Below, one piece after another: positions 24,460-33,798 of a stretch of 64,000 nt of DNA (the first letter of the stretch is position 1; every line of letters starts with the position of its first letter). Below the pieces are notes generated by a model. That model did not search any database, was not told the DNA's origin, and was given only the letters and a program-made list of their open reading frames with translations. Source of the DNA: Sphingobium phenoxybenzoativorans (GTDB taxonomy: Bacteria > Pseudomonadota > Alphaproteobacteria > Sphingomonadales > Sphingomonadaceae); the NCBI RefSeq assembly GCF_001757355.1, contig NZ_MINO01000013.1, positions 1-64,000 of the forward strand, read 5' to 3'. The translations under genes and the position numbers were made by a program.

Positions 24460-25835
24460 GCTTGTTCCCTCGCATAGGACGGCATGGTTCCCTGGGGCTG
24501 AGTCAACTCAAGCGCGACTAGCAGGAACTGTGGTGCCAGGCTGTCTTTGAATACCACGAGGTCGCCCTCGCTCGTTATGGCCGAACTCAGCCGCGCCGCA
24601 GCGGTCGAAAGGTCCCGTACGGAACCGGACGCCGCTTCCGACATCACCAATTCCTTGATGTCGCTGACGTCCAACCCCCGGCGATGCGCCGCTTTCCGCG
24701 CGAAATCGGCCAGGCTTTCCGGATGGTCCGCCTCTGCCTGGGCCAGTTGCTTGAACAGGTCGGCGTCGTCGGTGTTGAACTCATTCCATTCGGCGAACGC
24801 GGCCTCGATACCGCCCAGGACAGCGCCGACCGTAACGGTGGCGACATTATCGTCCAGCGCGACGCAGGCGGCGTGCATCCCGAAAAGACGGGCGTGGTAG
24901 GGCGACCCGCAGGCAAGCTCGGCGATTTTCTTCTTGGCGTCGGTCGTGAACACTAATCCGCTGATATTCGCGCAGATGTCCAGGATCGTGCAGACTTCCT
25001 CGTCCGTCAGAGGCTCGATGGACACCGGTGTAACGTGACGGCGGAGCGAAGGGTGAGCGTCGATCAGGGCCGGCACGTCGGACGCAATGCCCACCAGCAG
25101 GAACGACACCGGTAAACGCGCATCCGAACTCAGCTTCAGCAGCGACGCCACCTCCGACCGGGTCTCCATATTCTCGATCCGGTCAAATTCGTCGAGGATG
25201 AAGATTACGCGGGAATATTTGATTTCAGCGAGATAATTGACGAGATTTCGGGCGCTGCAGTTCGTCCGCGCCTGATCGATCGCATCTTCGAGCAGTTGCT
25301 GGTCCCTGGGGTCGAAACAGGTTTTCGGGATCTGTTCGACATAGGGAAGCATCAGTTCCGGGAAAGTGATGCTGCCGATGCTGGCCATGTAGAGAACGAC
25401 TGCGCCTTCTTCATCGGCATAATCGCCAAATACGCGCGCCAGAGAGGTTTTGCCCGAACCGCGAGGGCCGTAAATGAAGGCGTGGTTGCCGCCATAGAGC
25501 GTGCCGCTGAGCAGCGCGGTCAGCTTCGAATCGCGGCCGCGCAGGGCGTCTCGCGAACTGACGGGCTGAGACACGTCGAAGGCCAGCGAAACGCGCTGGC
25601 GCTTACGCGCCGATTCCAGCGGGCTTGTGCGCGTGATCTCGGTAGGTTCCGGCACGAAAGGCGCCGGAAATTCCGTGACCTTCGCGCCTGCGCCCAGCTT
25701 GAATTCGGGAAAAGCGGGAGGGCTGTCGGCTGTGGTCGACGCTTCATCCTCCGTCGTTTCCGCGGCTTCGGCGGGGACTTCCTCCTCAAAACGGGAGGAT
25801 TTCTTGCGGCTGAAGAGATCGGAGAACCAGCTCAT
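24456..25835 (-). CDS. AAA+ ATPase (ExeA/ORC-like) of the export operon
   Basis: 459 residues. A charged, low-complexity N-terminus (to about 75) is followed by a P-loop ATPase: Walker A GPRGSGKT (123-130) and Walker B FILDEFDRI (about 212-220). A winged-helix-like C-terminal part follows. It resembles ExeA-type or ORC/Cdc6-like ATPases and the ATPases found in some exosortase-linked polysaccharide loci, though no exosortase is present here. Since the neighbouring kinase-like protein has lost its P-loop, this may be the energy-using component (inference). It is coupled to wzz and to the small upstream gene. Confidence 0.82.
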   Translation of the reverse strand: MSWFSDLFSRKKSSRFEEEVPAEAAETTEDEASTTADSPPAFPEFKLGAGAKVTEFPAPFVPEPTEITRTSPLESARKRQRVSLAFDVSQPVSSRDALRGRDSKLTALLSGTLYGGNHAFIYGPRGSGKTSLARVFGDYADEEGAVVLYMASIGSITFPELMLPYVEQIPKTCFDPRDQQLLEDAIDQARTNCSARNLVNYLAEIKYSRVIFILDEFDRIENMETRSEVASLLKLSSDARLPVSFLLVGIASDVPALIDAHPSLRRHVTPVSIEPLTDEEVCTILDICANISGLVFTTDAKKKIAELACGSPYHARLFGMHAACVALDDNVATVTVGAVLGGIEAAFAEWNEFNTDDADLFKQLAQAEADHPESLADFARKAAHRRGLDVSDIKELVMSEAASGSVRDLSTAAARLSSAITSEGDLVVFKDSLAPQFLLVALELTQPQGTMPSYAREQA

Positions 25836-26038
25836 GATTGATACAGGCCTTTTACTATCCAGCGTTCGAAACCCACCGGCGCACCACTGATCGGCGTGGC
25901 GCGCCCGGAATACCCAGAAAACAGCGGAAACATCTCACGGCTCCCGTCAGTGCGGAAGTCCGAATCGCTGAAATGTCCATGCGACGGATGATAACTGCCG
26001 CTTTCAGTCTTCTTGGTATTCACACTTGTCGCAGCCAT
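25832..26038 (-). CDS. Small hypothetical protein heading the export operon
   Basis: 68 residues, hydrophilic, no signal peptide or membrane segment, and no family recognised. The case for it being real is positional. Its stop overlaps the AAA+ start by four bases (ATGA), the same coupling seen twice further down the operon. AGGA lies about 11 bases upstream of the ATG (26036-26038). Confidence 0.5.
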   Translation of the reverse strand: MAATSVNTKKTESGSYHPSHGHFSDSDFRTDGSREMFPLFSGYSGRATPISGAPVGFERWIVKGLYQS

Positions 26039-26110
26039 CGACTGACAATTCCTAAACGAAAGGCATTCTTCTCCGCGTGCGACCGGTTATCATAGCTTTG
26101 CCCGAAACAG

Positions 26111-26134
26111 AAAAAGGGGCCGTCTGCGCGGCCC
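26111..26134 (-). terminator. Rho-independent terminator (minus strand)
   Basis: Read on the minus strand: GGGCCG stem (26129-26134 pairing with 26117-26122), loop of six, an extra C and then five T. It lies just after the outer-membrane stub gene (stop at 26144-26146), so that short gene is terminated before the export operon begins. Confidence 0.8.
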
Positions 26135-26143
26135 TCAATTCCC

Positions 26144-26392
26144 TTAGAGCCGTCCGACCAGATTCACGCCGAATTCAAATTGGGGCAGGACGGTGAGAGC
26201 GCCAAGCGGAATGCTGCTGGCCTGAAATTCGGGGCGATACCGTTCGGATACGCTGACGCGTTCGCTGGGATAGTCGCTAGGCAGGACCGGGATGGGATTC
26301 GTCATCACCTGCGCCCAGGCGGGTACCGGCACCAGCGCCGCACCAGCAATCGCTAGGTTGCTGACTTTCTCCGAAAACTTCATAGTTGCCAT
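26144..26392 (-). pseudogene. N-terminal stub of an outer-membrane beta-barrel protein
   Basis: 82 residues: signal peptide (KFSEKVSNLAIAGAALVPVPAWAQ), then SVSERYRPEFQASSIPLGALTVLPQFEFG. This matches the mature start of large outer-membrane barrel proteins found in sphingomonad polysaccharide loci, but the frame stops where the first strands begin. A terminator follows directly, as if the barrel had been deleted and the 3' end kept. It may still encode a short exported peptide: a G-rich ribosome site precedes ATG 26392 (MATMKFSEK). The family link is from memory, not a search. Confidence 0.5.
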
Positions 26393-26656
26393 CTGGCCCC
26401 CCAATATTATGGCCCTATTACAATATAGCAGCCTTGCCATATTTGTGCACTGCACATTTGGCTCCGGTCATGCAATAGTCGCCTCATGCCCGAACAAGAT
26501 ACGGGTGTATAGCTGAACACGCCAGATTGAGGGTCATGTTCAGGAATGACACATGTCCCTGCTACCTAGCGCATCGCGCCGCAATCTATTGCACCGCATG
26601 ATAACGCAGTGCAATAAGGATGCTGCTGTAGCAAATATCGGGAATGGGTAAATCAA
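26393..26656. promoter_or_regulatory. Divergent regulatory region with TGTGCA/ATTGCAC palindromes
   Basis: 264 bases between the barrel stub and the Wza-like gene. It holds a perfect 13-base palindrome TGTGCACTGCACA (26444-26456) and a spaced inverted repeat ATTGCAC-N14-GTGCAAT (26588-26594, 26609-26615). A TGTGCA-N2-TGCACA site also occurs at 6457-6470 in another leader, so a common regulator is possible. Which protein would bind is unknown. Confidence 0.4.
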
Positions 26657-27259
26657 ATGCTTAAAGCGACATCGAAACAGGCGGGGAGTGTTTACTGGAG
26701 AGCCGGAACCGTGGTCTTGCTGGCTGCGATTTGTTCCGCTTGTGTATCAGGTACTCTGCCACCATCCTCGACAACAGAAGTGACTGCAGGGTCCATGCAG
26801 CAATATAAGCTGGGCGCTGGCGACAAGCTGCGAGTCATCACATTCGGCCATACGGATCTGAGCGCCGAGTTCCTGGTTTCCGACAGCGGCGTCATCGCGT
26901 TCCCGCTGGTTGGGCAGGTGAAGGCGGCTGGCCTGACGCTTGATCAATTCCAGCAGAATCTTGCGGCGCAGCTCAAAAATGGCGGCTATGTCGTCAATCC
27001 GAACGTCAGCGCCGAAGTCATCGAGTACCGGCCATTCTACATTCTGGGCGAAGTTCAGAAGCCGGGCGCATATCCCTATCAGGCCGGGCTTACCGCTGTA
27101 AGCGCGATTGCGACTGCGGGCGGCCTTACCTATCGCGCCAATCAGCGCAAGATTTTCGTACGCCGGGCGGGCACCGCCACCGAAGTCGAGATTTCGGTCA
27201 CCGCCGCGACGCCGATTTTCCCTGGCGACACCGTGCGTATCGGCGAACGCATTTTCTGA
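26657..27259 (+). CDS. Wza-like polysaccharide export lipoprotein
   Basis: 200 residues, the short form of the outer-membrane polysaccharide exporter. Lipobox CSAC (about 27-30), a polysaccharide export domain (YKLGAGDKLRVITFGHTDLSAEF overall), and one SLBB repeat (YILGEVQKPGAYPYQAG) with LTAVSAIATAGG. Forms the outer-membrane channel that works with the Wzz protein encoded divergently. It is transcribed alone and ends at a hairpin terminator. Confidence 0.92.
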   Translation: MLKATSKQAGSVYWRAGTVVLLAAICSACVSGTLPPSSTTEVTAGSMQQYKLGAGDKLRVITFGHTDLSAEFLVSDSGVIAFPLVGQVKAAGLTLDQFQQNLAAQLKNGGYVVNPNVSAEVIEYRPFYILGEVQKPGAYPYQAGLTAVSAIATAGGLTYRANQRKIFVRRAGTATEVEISVTAATPIFPGDTVRIGERIF

Positions 27260-27276
27260 TTAATCTATGATGAAAT

Positions 27277-27302
27277 GGCCCGCGCTGGATAAGGCGCGGG
27301 CC
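27277..27302 (+). terminator. Terminator of the Wza-like gene
   Basis: Perfect 9-bp stem GGCCCGCGC / GCGCGGGCC with an 8-base loop, starting 18 bases after the stop and followed by the pyrimidine-rich GTTTCCTTT. The remaining gap to 27510 shows no gene. Confidence 0.65.
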
Positions 27303-27510
27303 GTTTCCTTTGCCGGCATCGCTCGATCGGGGAGGATGGTTTCCTTCCACGCGGTTACCATGCCCGTGTCGGATTGCATTGCCGCAAAAACTCTCCATAT
27401 CCGTAGTATCTTACGGGCGATGAATATCGCAGTTCGCGGTCTTTCCGGTGTCCGAGCCGAGTCCGGCTTTGGGGCATCCCCGTTTTGCAGACCTTGAGGA
27501 AAAGGCAGAG

Positions 27511-28689
27511 ATGGAACCAATCTACATTGTTTCGGGCGTTCGCACGGCCATTGGCGACTTTGGCGGCAGCCTCAAGGATTTTGCTCCAGCGGACCTCGGC
27601 GCGAAGGTGATTGCGGAGGCGGTCAACCGCGCCGGCGTTCAACCAACCGACGTTCAGCATGTCGTCATGGGTCAGGTCATTCCCACCGTTCCCCAGGACG
27701 CCTACATGTCGCGGGTCGCAGCCATCAAGGCCGGGATTCCTGTGGAAGCGCCTGCGCTCACGCTCAATCGCCTGTGCGGTTCGGGGGTTCAGGCAATCAT
27801 ATCTTCGGCGCAAATGGTCGCTCTGGGAGAGGCGGATATTGCGGTCGCCGGTGGCGCGGAGGTGATGAGCCGTTCGCCTCATTACGTCTCGGCCGCGCGT
27901 TTTGGCCAGAAAATGGGCGCCATCGAGATGGTGGACGCCCTGATTGCGACGCTCAGCGATCCGTTCGAAGGGTTCCATATGGGGATCACCGCGGAAAATG
28001 TGGCGGCGGAATATGATATCAGTCGTGAGGCGCAGGATGTGGCCGCCGCAGACAGTCATGCCCGCGCCGCGCGCGCTCAGGCGGAGGGCCGTTTTGCCGA
28101 TCAGATCCTTCCGGTTGAGATCAAGGAGCGCAAGGGCGTTCGTCTGTTTGATGCGGATGAGCATGTTCGCGCGGAAACGACGGCCGAGAGCCTGGCTGGC
28201 CTCCGCCCGGCCTTCAAAAAGGATGGCTCGGTAACGGCGGGCAACGCCAGCGGCATCAACGATGGCGCGGCTGCGGTGGTGCTCGCGTCCGGCAAGGCAG
28301 TGAAAGAACGGGGCCTTAAGCCGATGGCTCGCATCCTTGGCTGGGGCCATGCGGGTGTCGATCCCCATGTGATGGGAATCGGTCCCATAAAGGCGGTGCC
28401 GATCGCGCTTGAGCGGGCGGGTCTGTCACTGTCTGATATGGACGTTATTGAATCGAATGAGGCTTTCGCTGCCCAGGCCTGCGCCGTGTCCAAGACGCTG
28501 GGTTTTGATCCTGAAAAGGTCAATCCGAACGGATCGGGCATCTCGCTGGGGCACCCGGTTGGCGCCACGGGAGCTATCCTGACCGTGAAGGCGGCTTATG
28601 AACTTGCCCGCACGGGCGGCCGTTATGGTCTGATCACCATGTGCATCGGGGGCGGCCAGGGTATTGCGATGGTGATCGAGCGCGTTTGA
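27511..28689 (+). CDS. Acetyl-CoA C-acyltransferase (thiolase)
   Basis: 392 residues, the normal thiolase length. Catalytic Cys89 (LNRLCGSG), His348 (LGHPVGATGA) and Cys378 (MCIGGGQG) are all present, along with NEAFAAQA. It condenses two acetyl-CoA or cleaves 3-ketoacyl-CoA in the cytoplasm. PhaA-like versus degradative use cannot be decided because no fatty acid or PHB genes adjoin it. I start at ATG 27511 (MEPIYIVSG), with GAGGAAAAGG upstream. The in-frame extension to 27448 has no homologous content. Confidence 0.92.
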   Translation: MEPIYIVSGVRTAIGDFGGSLKDFAPADLGAKVIAEAVNRAGVQPTDVQHVVMGQVIPTVPQDAYMSRVAAIKAGIPVEAPALTLNRLCGSGVQAIISSAQMVALGEADIAVAGGAEVMSRSPHYVSAARFGQKMGAIEMVDALIATLSDPFEGFHMGITAENVAAEYDISREAQDVAAADSHARAARAQAEGRFADQILPVEIKERKGVRLFDADEHVRAETTAESLAGLRPAFKKDGSVTAGNASGINDGAAAVVLASGKAVKERGLKPMARILGWGHAGVDPHVMGIGPIKAVPIALERAGLSLSDMDVIESNEAFAAQACAVSKTLGFDPEKVNPNGSGISLGHPVGATGAILTVKAAYELARTGGRYGLITMCIGGGQGIAMVIERV

Positions 28690-28722
28690 TCATTGGTCTG
28701 GCAAGCGTCACCGGCCCGCCAG

Positions 28723-29463
28723 TCAGGCGGCCGGGGCGCTGACCAGTTCCAGAACCCGATCGGCCCATTCCTTTCTGCAGATCAGAAGGTCGGGCATATA
28801 CACGTCTTCCTGATTGTAGATCAGCGGCGATCCATCGACGCGGGATATATGCAGGCCGTGAGCGGCAGCCACGGCGGCAGGCGCACAGCTATCCCACTCA
28901 TATTGGCCGCCCGTGTGCAGATAGATTTCCGCTTCGCCCCGCACAACGCTCATGGCTTTTGCGCCAGCCGACCCCATCGGGATCAATTCCGCGCCCAGCG
29001 CCTCGGCCACTGCAAGGGCTTCTTGTGCAGGCCGGGTGCGTGACACGACCATACGCGGCGGGTGCGCGCCAGCCGGCAACGCCCTTTGCCGATCCGTTCT
29101 CAGCACAATCCCGCCGTCAAGGCCGGGCAGGGCGACCGCGCCGATGACGGGTTTGCCATCCACCGCCAGCGCCACATGCACGGCCCAATCGGATCGCGCC
29201 TCCCCATATTCGCGTGTCCCGTCGATAGGATCGATGATCCACACCCGCGATTTGGAAAGGCGGGAGCCGTCGCATTTGCTCTCCTCGGACAGCAGGCCGT
29301 CATCCGGGCGCGCTTCCCTGATCGCTGCCACAAGGAACTGGTTTGCGGTCAGGTCCCCCGCCTTGCCCAGCGCCTTGGGGCTGAAGATGCCCGATGCGCG
29401 GACTTCCATCAGGATGCGGCCAGCGGTCTCCGCAAGATGGGCCGCTAGTTCTGCGTCGCCCAT
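28723..29463 (-). CDS. cysQ: 3'(2'),5'-bisphosphate nucleotidase
   Basis: 246 residues of the inositol monophosphatase-like family. The metal-binding motif DPIDGTREYGE and the second motif EWDSCAPAAVAAAHG are intact. Converts PAP (left after PAPS reduction or sulfate transfer) to AMP. It is the last gene of cysD-cysNC-cysQ. I start at ATG 29461-29463 (MGDAELAAHLAE), three bases after the cysNC stop codon region. A start at 29484 overlapping cysNC is possible. Confidence 0.9.
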   Translation of the reverse strand: MGDAELAAHLAETAGRILMEVRASGIFSPKALGKAGDLTANQFLVAAIREARPDDGLLSEESKCDGSRLSKSRVWIIDPIDGTREYGEARSDWAVHVALAVDGKPVIGAVALPGLDGGIVLRTDRQRALPAGAHPPRMVVSRTRPAQEALAVAEALGAELIPMGSAGAKAMSVVRGEAEIYLHTGGQYEWDSCAPAAVAAAHGLHISRVDGSPLIYNQEDVYMPDLLICRKEWADRVLELVSAPAA

Positions 29464-29465
29464 GC

Positions 29466-31400
29466 TCAAAGGTCGGGACTCCATATCCCGATGACGCGCT
29501 CCACGATCAGGTCGGCGGCGGCTTCGGCATCCAGCTTGCTCGTGTCGATACGGATTTCGGGCTTTTCGGGCACCTCATAGGGGCTGTCTATGCCGGTGAA
29601 ATTCTTGAGCTGTCCTGCCCGCGCCTTTGCATAAAGACCCTTCACGTCCCGTTTTTCCGCTTCGGCGAGGCTGGTGTCGATATGCACCTCCACAAACTCG
29701 CCCACCGGCAACATCTGCCGCACCATCTCGCGCTCCGAGCGGAAGGGGGAGATGAAGGCTGTGATGACGATAAGGCCCGCGTCGGTCATCAGCTTGGCGA
29801 CCTCGCCAACGCGGCGGATATTTTCCACCCGGTCGGCGTCGGTGAAGCCCAGATCCTTGTTAAGCCCATGACGCACATTGTCGCCATCGAGCAGGAAGGT
29901 GTGGCGGCCAAGCGCATGGAGCTTCTTTTCAACGATATTGGCGATTGTCGACTTGCCCGACCCGGACAGCCCCGTGAACCAGAGCAGCTTGGGCGACTGC
30001 CCCTTCTGCGCGGCGTGCGCCTCCCTGGTAATGTCCACCGCTTGCCAATGGATATTGTCGGCGCGGCGCAGGGAGAAGTGGAGCATGCCCGCCGCGACTG
30101 TGGCATTGGTCATCTTGTCGATCAGGATGAACCCGCCAAGATCGCGATTATCGGCATAGGCTTCGAAAGGGATCGGCCGGTCCGTCGACAGATTGGCGAC
30201 ACCGATGGCGTTCAGGTCCAAAGTCCTTGCCGCCAACTGCTCCATCGTGTTGACGTTGACTTGATATTTGGGCTGCTGGACCGTCGCGGTCACGGTCTGT
30301 GCGCCGATCTTCATCCAATAGGGGCGGCCGGGCAGCATCTCCGCCTCGTCCATCCAAACAATCGTCGCCTCGAACTGGTCTGCGACCTGCGGCGGGCTAT
30401 CGGCGCTGGCAATGACGTCTCCGCGGGAACAATCCACTTCGTCGGCCAGCGTCAGGGTAACGGACTGCCCCGCAATCGCATGGTCCAGATCAGCGCCGAG
30501 CGTCACGATCCGCTTGACCGTGCTCGTCTTGCCGGACGGCAGGATGCGCACGGCATCGCCAGGGCGGATCGATCCGCTGGCGATCAGGCCGGAAAATCCC
30601 CGGAAGTCCAGGTTCGGCCGGTTCACCCATTGGACCGCCATGCGGAATGGCTTGCGCGCATCGATGGTGGCGTCGACCTCCACCGTTTCCAGGTGCTGCA
30701 TAAGCGAGGGCCCGGAATACCAGGGCGTATTTGCGCTCAGGCCGGTTATATTGTCGCCCTTGAATCCGGAGATCGGCATGGCGACAAAACTGGAAATGCC
30801 GATCGAGCGGGCAAATTCGGTATAGTCCTTCAAAATCCCGTCGAAAACAGCCTGATCATAATCGACCAGATCCATCTTGTTCACCGCCAGGACAATGTTG
30901 CGGATGCCAATCTGGTGCGCGAGGAAGCTGTGCCTACGGGTCTGGGTCAAAACGCCTTTGCGCGCATCGATCAGGATAATGGCGAGGTCGGCAGTCGAAG
31001 CGCCGGTCACCATGTTGCGGGTATATTGTTCATGTCCCGGCGTGTCGGCGACGATGAACTTGCGTTTCTCCGTCGCGAAGAAGCGGTAGGCGACATCGAT
31101 GGTGATGCCCTGTTCCCGTTCGGCGGCGAGGCCATCCACCAGGAGGGCGAAATCAATCTCCTGCCCCTGCGTACCCACGCGCTTGCTGTCCGCCTCCAGC
31201 GCGGCGAGCTGATCCTCGAAGATCATCTTGCTGTCATAGAGAAGGCGCCCGATCAGCGTCGATTTGCCGTCGTCCACTGACCCGCAGGTGATGAAGCGCA
31301 GCATCGTCTTGTGCTGGTGCACGTCCAGATAGGCGTCGATGTCCGCTGCGATCAGCGCATCCGTCTGGTAGATTGGCTCAGGCGTGAGGGTCTCGCTCAT
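29466..31400 (-). CDS. cysNC: Bifunctional sulfate adenylyltransferase subunit 1/APS kinase
   Basis: 644 residues. An N-terminal EF-Tu-like GTPase ([17 protein letters not shown] near 40; [16 protein letters not shown]) forms the CysN part. From about residue 440 a second P-loop ([11 protein letters not shown]) begins the APS kinase CysC, with [15 protein letters not shown]. The fused enzyme drives ATP sulfurylation with GTP hydrolysis and then phosphorylates APS to PAPS. The start overlaps the cysD stop by one base. The fused form is common in proteobacteria. Confidence 0.96.
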   Translation of the reverse strand: MSETLTPEPIYQTDALIAADIDAYLDVHQHKTMLRFITCGSVDDGKSTLIGRLLYDSKMIFEDQLAALEADSKRVGTQGQEIDFALLVDGLAAEREQGITIDVAYRFFATEKRKFIVADTPGHEQYTRNMVTGASTADLAIILIDARKGVLTQTRRHSFLAHQIGIRNIVLAVNKMDLVDYDQAVFDGILKDYTEFARSIGISSFVAMPISGFKGDNITGLSANTPWYSGPSLMQHLETVEVDATIDARKPFRMAVQWVNRPNLDFRGFSGLIASGSIRPGDAVRILPSGKTSTVKRIVTLGADLDHAIAGQSVTLTLADEVDCSRGDVIASADSPPQVADQFEATIVWMDEAEMLPGRPYWMKIGAQTVTATVQQPKYQVNVNTMEQLAARTLDLNAIGVANLSTDRPIPFEAYADNRDLGGFILIDKMTNATVAAGMLHFSLRRADNIHWQAVDITREAHAAQKGQSPKLLWFTGLSGSGKSTIANIVEKKLHALGRHTFLLDGDNVRHGLNKDLGFTDADRVENIRRVGEVAKLMTDAGLIVITAFISPFRSEREMVRQMLPVGEFVEVHIDTSLAEAEKRDVKGLYAKARAGQLKNFTGIDSPYEVPEKPEIRIDTSKLDAEAAADLIVERVIGIWSPDL

Positions 31401-32329
31401 CAGAAATACCCCTCCTGCTTCTTTTTCTCCATGCTGGCGTCCCCGGCGTCGCGGTCGATAGCGCGGCCCTGCCGTTCCGATGTGGTGGTCAGCAGCATTT
31501 CCTGGATCACTTCCGGCAGGGTTTTCGCCTCGCTCTCGACAGCGCCGGTCAGCGGATAACAGCCCAGCGTGCGGAAGCGGATCGAGCGTTCCACCGGCAC
31601 TTCGCCTTCCTTCAGGCGGAAGCGGTCATCATCAACCATCAGCAACATGCCGTCCCGTTCGACCGTGGGGCGCGGCGCGGAGAAATAGAGCGGAACGATC
31701 TCGATCCCCTCCAGATGAATATATTGCCAGATGTCCAGTTCGGTCCAGTTGGAGATGGGGAATACCCGCATGCTCTCGCCCTTGGATTTCCGGGCGTTGT
31801 AGAGATGCCATAGCTCCGGCCGCTGCGCCTTGGGATCCCAACGGTGCGACGCGGTCCGGAAGGAGAAGATGCGTTCTTTCGCCCGGCTCTTTTCCTCGTC
31901 CCGCCGCGCGCCGCCAAAGGCCGCATCGAAGCCATATTTGTCCAGCGCCTGCTTCAGCCCTTCGGTTTTCCACATATCGGTGTGAAGCGGACCATGGTCG
32001 AAGGGGTTGATGCCTTTCTCCAATGCTTCCGGGTTCTGATAGACCAGAAGCTCCATGCCCGCCGCAGCGGCCGCCTTGTTGCGGAGCGCGTACATGTCGC
32101 GGAATTTCCAGGTCGTATCGACATGAAGCAGGGGGAAGGGCGGGGGTGAGGGATAGAAGGCCTTCTTCGCCAGATGCAGCATCACGGCGCTGTCCTTCCC
32201 CACGGAGTAGAGCATGACTGGCCGCTCGGCCTCCGCCACGACTTCCCGCATGATGTGGATCGCCTCTGATTCCAGCCGCTGCAGGTGAGTCAGCGACGAG
32301 GGAGACGGGACGGCGGAAACGGAATTCAT
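31400..32329 (-). CDS. cysD: Sulfate adenylyltransferase subunit 2
   Basis: 309 residues. PP-loop ATPase motif [11 protein letters not shown], then the CysD features [12 protein letters not shown] and [15 protein letters not shown]. Partner of CysN in making adenosine 5'-phosphosulfate. I start at ATG 32327-32329 (MNSVSAVP). It has AGAAGG nine bases upstream, while the TTG three codons earlier would abut that site. First gene of the operon. The 215-base gap to the divergent FkbM-type gene must hold both promoters. Confidence 0.95.
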   Translation of the reverse strand: MNSVSAVPSPSSLTHLQRLESEAIHIMREVVAEAERPVMLYSVGKDSAVMLHLAKKAFYPSPPPFPLLHVDTTWKFRDMYALRNKAAAAAGMELLVYQNPEALEKGINPFDHGPLHTDMWKTEGLKQALDKYGFDAAFGGARRDEEKSRAKERIFSFRTASHRWDPKAQRPELWHLYNARKSKGESMRVFPISNWTELDIWQYIHLEGIEIVPLYFSAPRPTVERDGMLLMVDDDRFRLKEGEVPVERSIRFRTLGCYPLTGAVESEAKTLPEVIQEMLLTTTSERQGRAIDRDAGDASMEKKKQEGYF

Positions 32330-32544
32330 GAGCGGCAACCTTCTGGGAAACTGTCAGCGGCCACTATCAGGATCGTCTTACAAACATCTAATAAGAAAAA
32401 CTTTGGCCAACTGTTACTATCCTAGCCGTGACCTAAGTTGATACAGATGCCGCAGAAGGGCGGCATCAAAACGCTTTCGAAACGCCGCCGGATTCCGCAT
32501 GAGCGGGTCATCATTTCCTGACCTGCTTATGGAAAGCCCGGCCG

Positions 32545-33327
32545 ATGCTCCGTCAAGCCCGCAATTTCATGCTCGAAAAAGGGTTCTGGTCCGAGCGTAC
32601 GGCCGAACTTGGCGAAGTGGCGGCGCTCGTCCGGCGCATGCGGCCGATGCAATCATCCATTCCCTTGCGCCGCCTTGGCGGTGCGAATGGCGGCGGATAT
32701 CTGATCCCGGATGATCTGGAAGGCATAAAGGCATGCATTTCGCCGGGCGTATGGATCGAATGCACCTTTGACGAAGCCGTTGCCGACCTGGGGCTGGACG
32801 TGCTCATCGCCGATGCGGCGGCGGATGGCCCACCCGCCCGGCACGATCGCTTTACCTTCACCAAGAAATCGGTCGATTCCTTCACGGGTGATGATCGCAT
32901 CACCATGGACGACCTCTGCCGTGACATCCGCCCTGGCGAGGACCTGCTGCTCGATATGGATATTGAGGGGGCGGAATACCGTGTATTAAGCGCTATCTCC
33001 GATGATCTATTATCCCGCTTCCGGATCATGACGATCGAATTTCATCATCTGGGGAACATGCATACGCCCTTCGGTCTCAGCGAGATTGGCGGCGTGTTCG
33101 ACCGGCTGCTGAGAACGCACCATATCGTTCACATCCACCCCAACAATTCACTGACCGCAGTCAGCCGCGGCGGGATCGCCATCCCGCCGGTCATGGAGTT
33201 TACCTTTCTGCGCAGGGATCGGGGCAGCTTTACCCCTTCAACGGGGCCTTTCCCGCATCCTCTGGACGCAACCACAGAGCCGCATCTGCCAGAAGTCGTC
33301 CTTCCGGCATGCTGGTACGCGAATTGA
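32545..33327 (+). CDS. FkbM-family methyltransferase-like protein
   Basis: 260 residues. The central LLLDMDIEGAEYRVL is the hallmark of FkbM-type SAM-dependent methyltransferases, followed by a strand-rich half (IMTIEFHHLGNMH). The classic glycine-rich SAM loop at the N-terminal side is not obvious, so activity is uncertain. Such enzymes often O-methylate sugars. A role in modifying surface glycans is possible given the region upstream. Start may be 32545 or the ATG at 32569. Confidence 0.65.
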   Translation: MLRQARNFMLEKGFWSERTAELGEVAALVRRMRPMQSSIPLRRLGGANGGGYLIPDDLEGIKACISPGVWIECTFDEAVADLGLDVLIADAAADGPPARHDRFTFTKKSVDSFTGDDRITMDDLCRDIRPGEDLLLDMDIEGAEYRVLSAISDDLLSRFRIMTIEFHHLGNMHTPFGLSEIGGVFDRLLRTHHIVHIHPNNSLTAVSRGGIAIPPVMEFTFLRRDRGSFTPSTGPFPHPLDATTEPHLPEVVLPACWYAN

Positions 33328-33354
33328 GGCTAATGCGGCGGGGCTGCGGCCCGT

Positions 33355-33798
33355 CTATTTCACTTTGGCCAGGTTGGCTGTCATGCGCTTTGCGGCAAAG
33401 GGCGGCAGCTTCACTGCCTTGGCTTTCGTGAGGTCAGCCGGCGTGGCTGAGCCAACCTGTATCAGCGCGACCATGCCCATCGCATAATGCGGCAGGCATT
33501 TGATGCCATACAGGCCGGGCTTGGTGACCTTCAGCACTGCCTCCTTGTTCATCATGCCCTTCATCGGCGCGGCCCCAGCGGGCAGCATGTCCGGCATTGT
33601 TTCGGCATTGTGCGATGGGTCAGTGGGGAGAAAATGGATGACGTCGCCAACGGCGGCCTTCACGAATGACGGTTCGAAAACCATCACTCCATCCGCGCCC
33701 TGATTCTTCATCTGGACGTTTATGTCCTTGGCGAAAGCGGGGCTGGCGCCAGCCAGAAGCATTATAGCGCTCGCGATCCCCAATGATGAAATTCGCAT
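33355..33798 (-). CDS. Pseudoazurin (type 1 copper protein)
   Basis: 147 residues with a 23-residue signal peptide ending AFA. After its removal the copper ligands fall exactly at the pseudoazurin positions: precursor His63, Cys101, His104, Met109 equal mature His40, Cys78, His81, Met86, with the KCLPHYAMGM loop. It carries electrons in the periplasm, typically to nitrite or nitrous oxide reductase, or from dehydrogenases. No denitrification gene lies in the window, so its partner is unknown. Confidence 0.93.
   Translation of the reverse strand: MRISSLGIASAIMLLAGASPAFAKDINVQMKNQGADGVMVFEPSFVKAAVGDVIHFLPTDPSHNAETMPDMLPAGAAPMKGMMNKEAVLKVTKPGLYGIKCLPHYAMGMVALIQVGSATPADLTKAKAVKLPPFAAKRMTANLAKVK

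Noticed and set aside
23071-25835. A full exosortase (XrtA)/PEP-CTERM system
   Set aside because: The AAA+ ATPase and Wzz/Wza set resemble parts of such loci, but there is no exosortase and no PEP-CTERM protein in the window.
26444-26456. Possible FNR/CRP-type site
   Set aside because: The TGTGCA-C-TGCACA symmetry does not match TTGAT-N4-ATCAA or TGTGA-N6-TCACA. Kept only as an unnamed palindrome.
27355-28368. 337-codon minus-strand frame across the thiolase
   Set aside because: Overlaps the thiolase catalytic core on the other strand and has no family features.
29394-31280. A 628-codon open frame on the plus strand opposite cysNC
   Set aside because: Antisense to an intact, motif-complete CysNC. 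Long antisense frames are expected in high-GC DNA. No recognisable domain.
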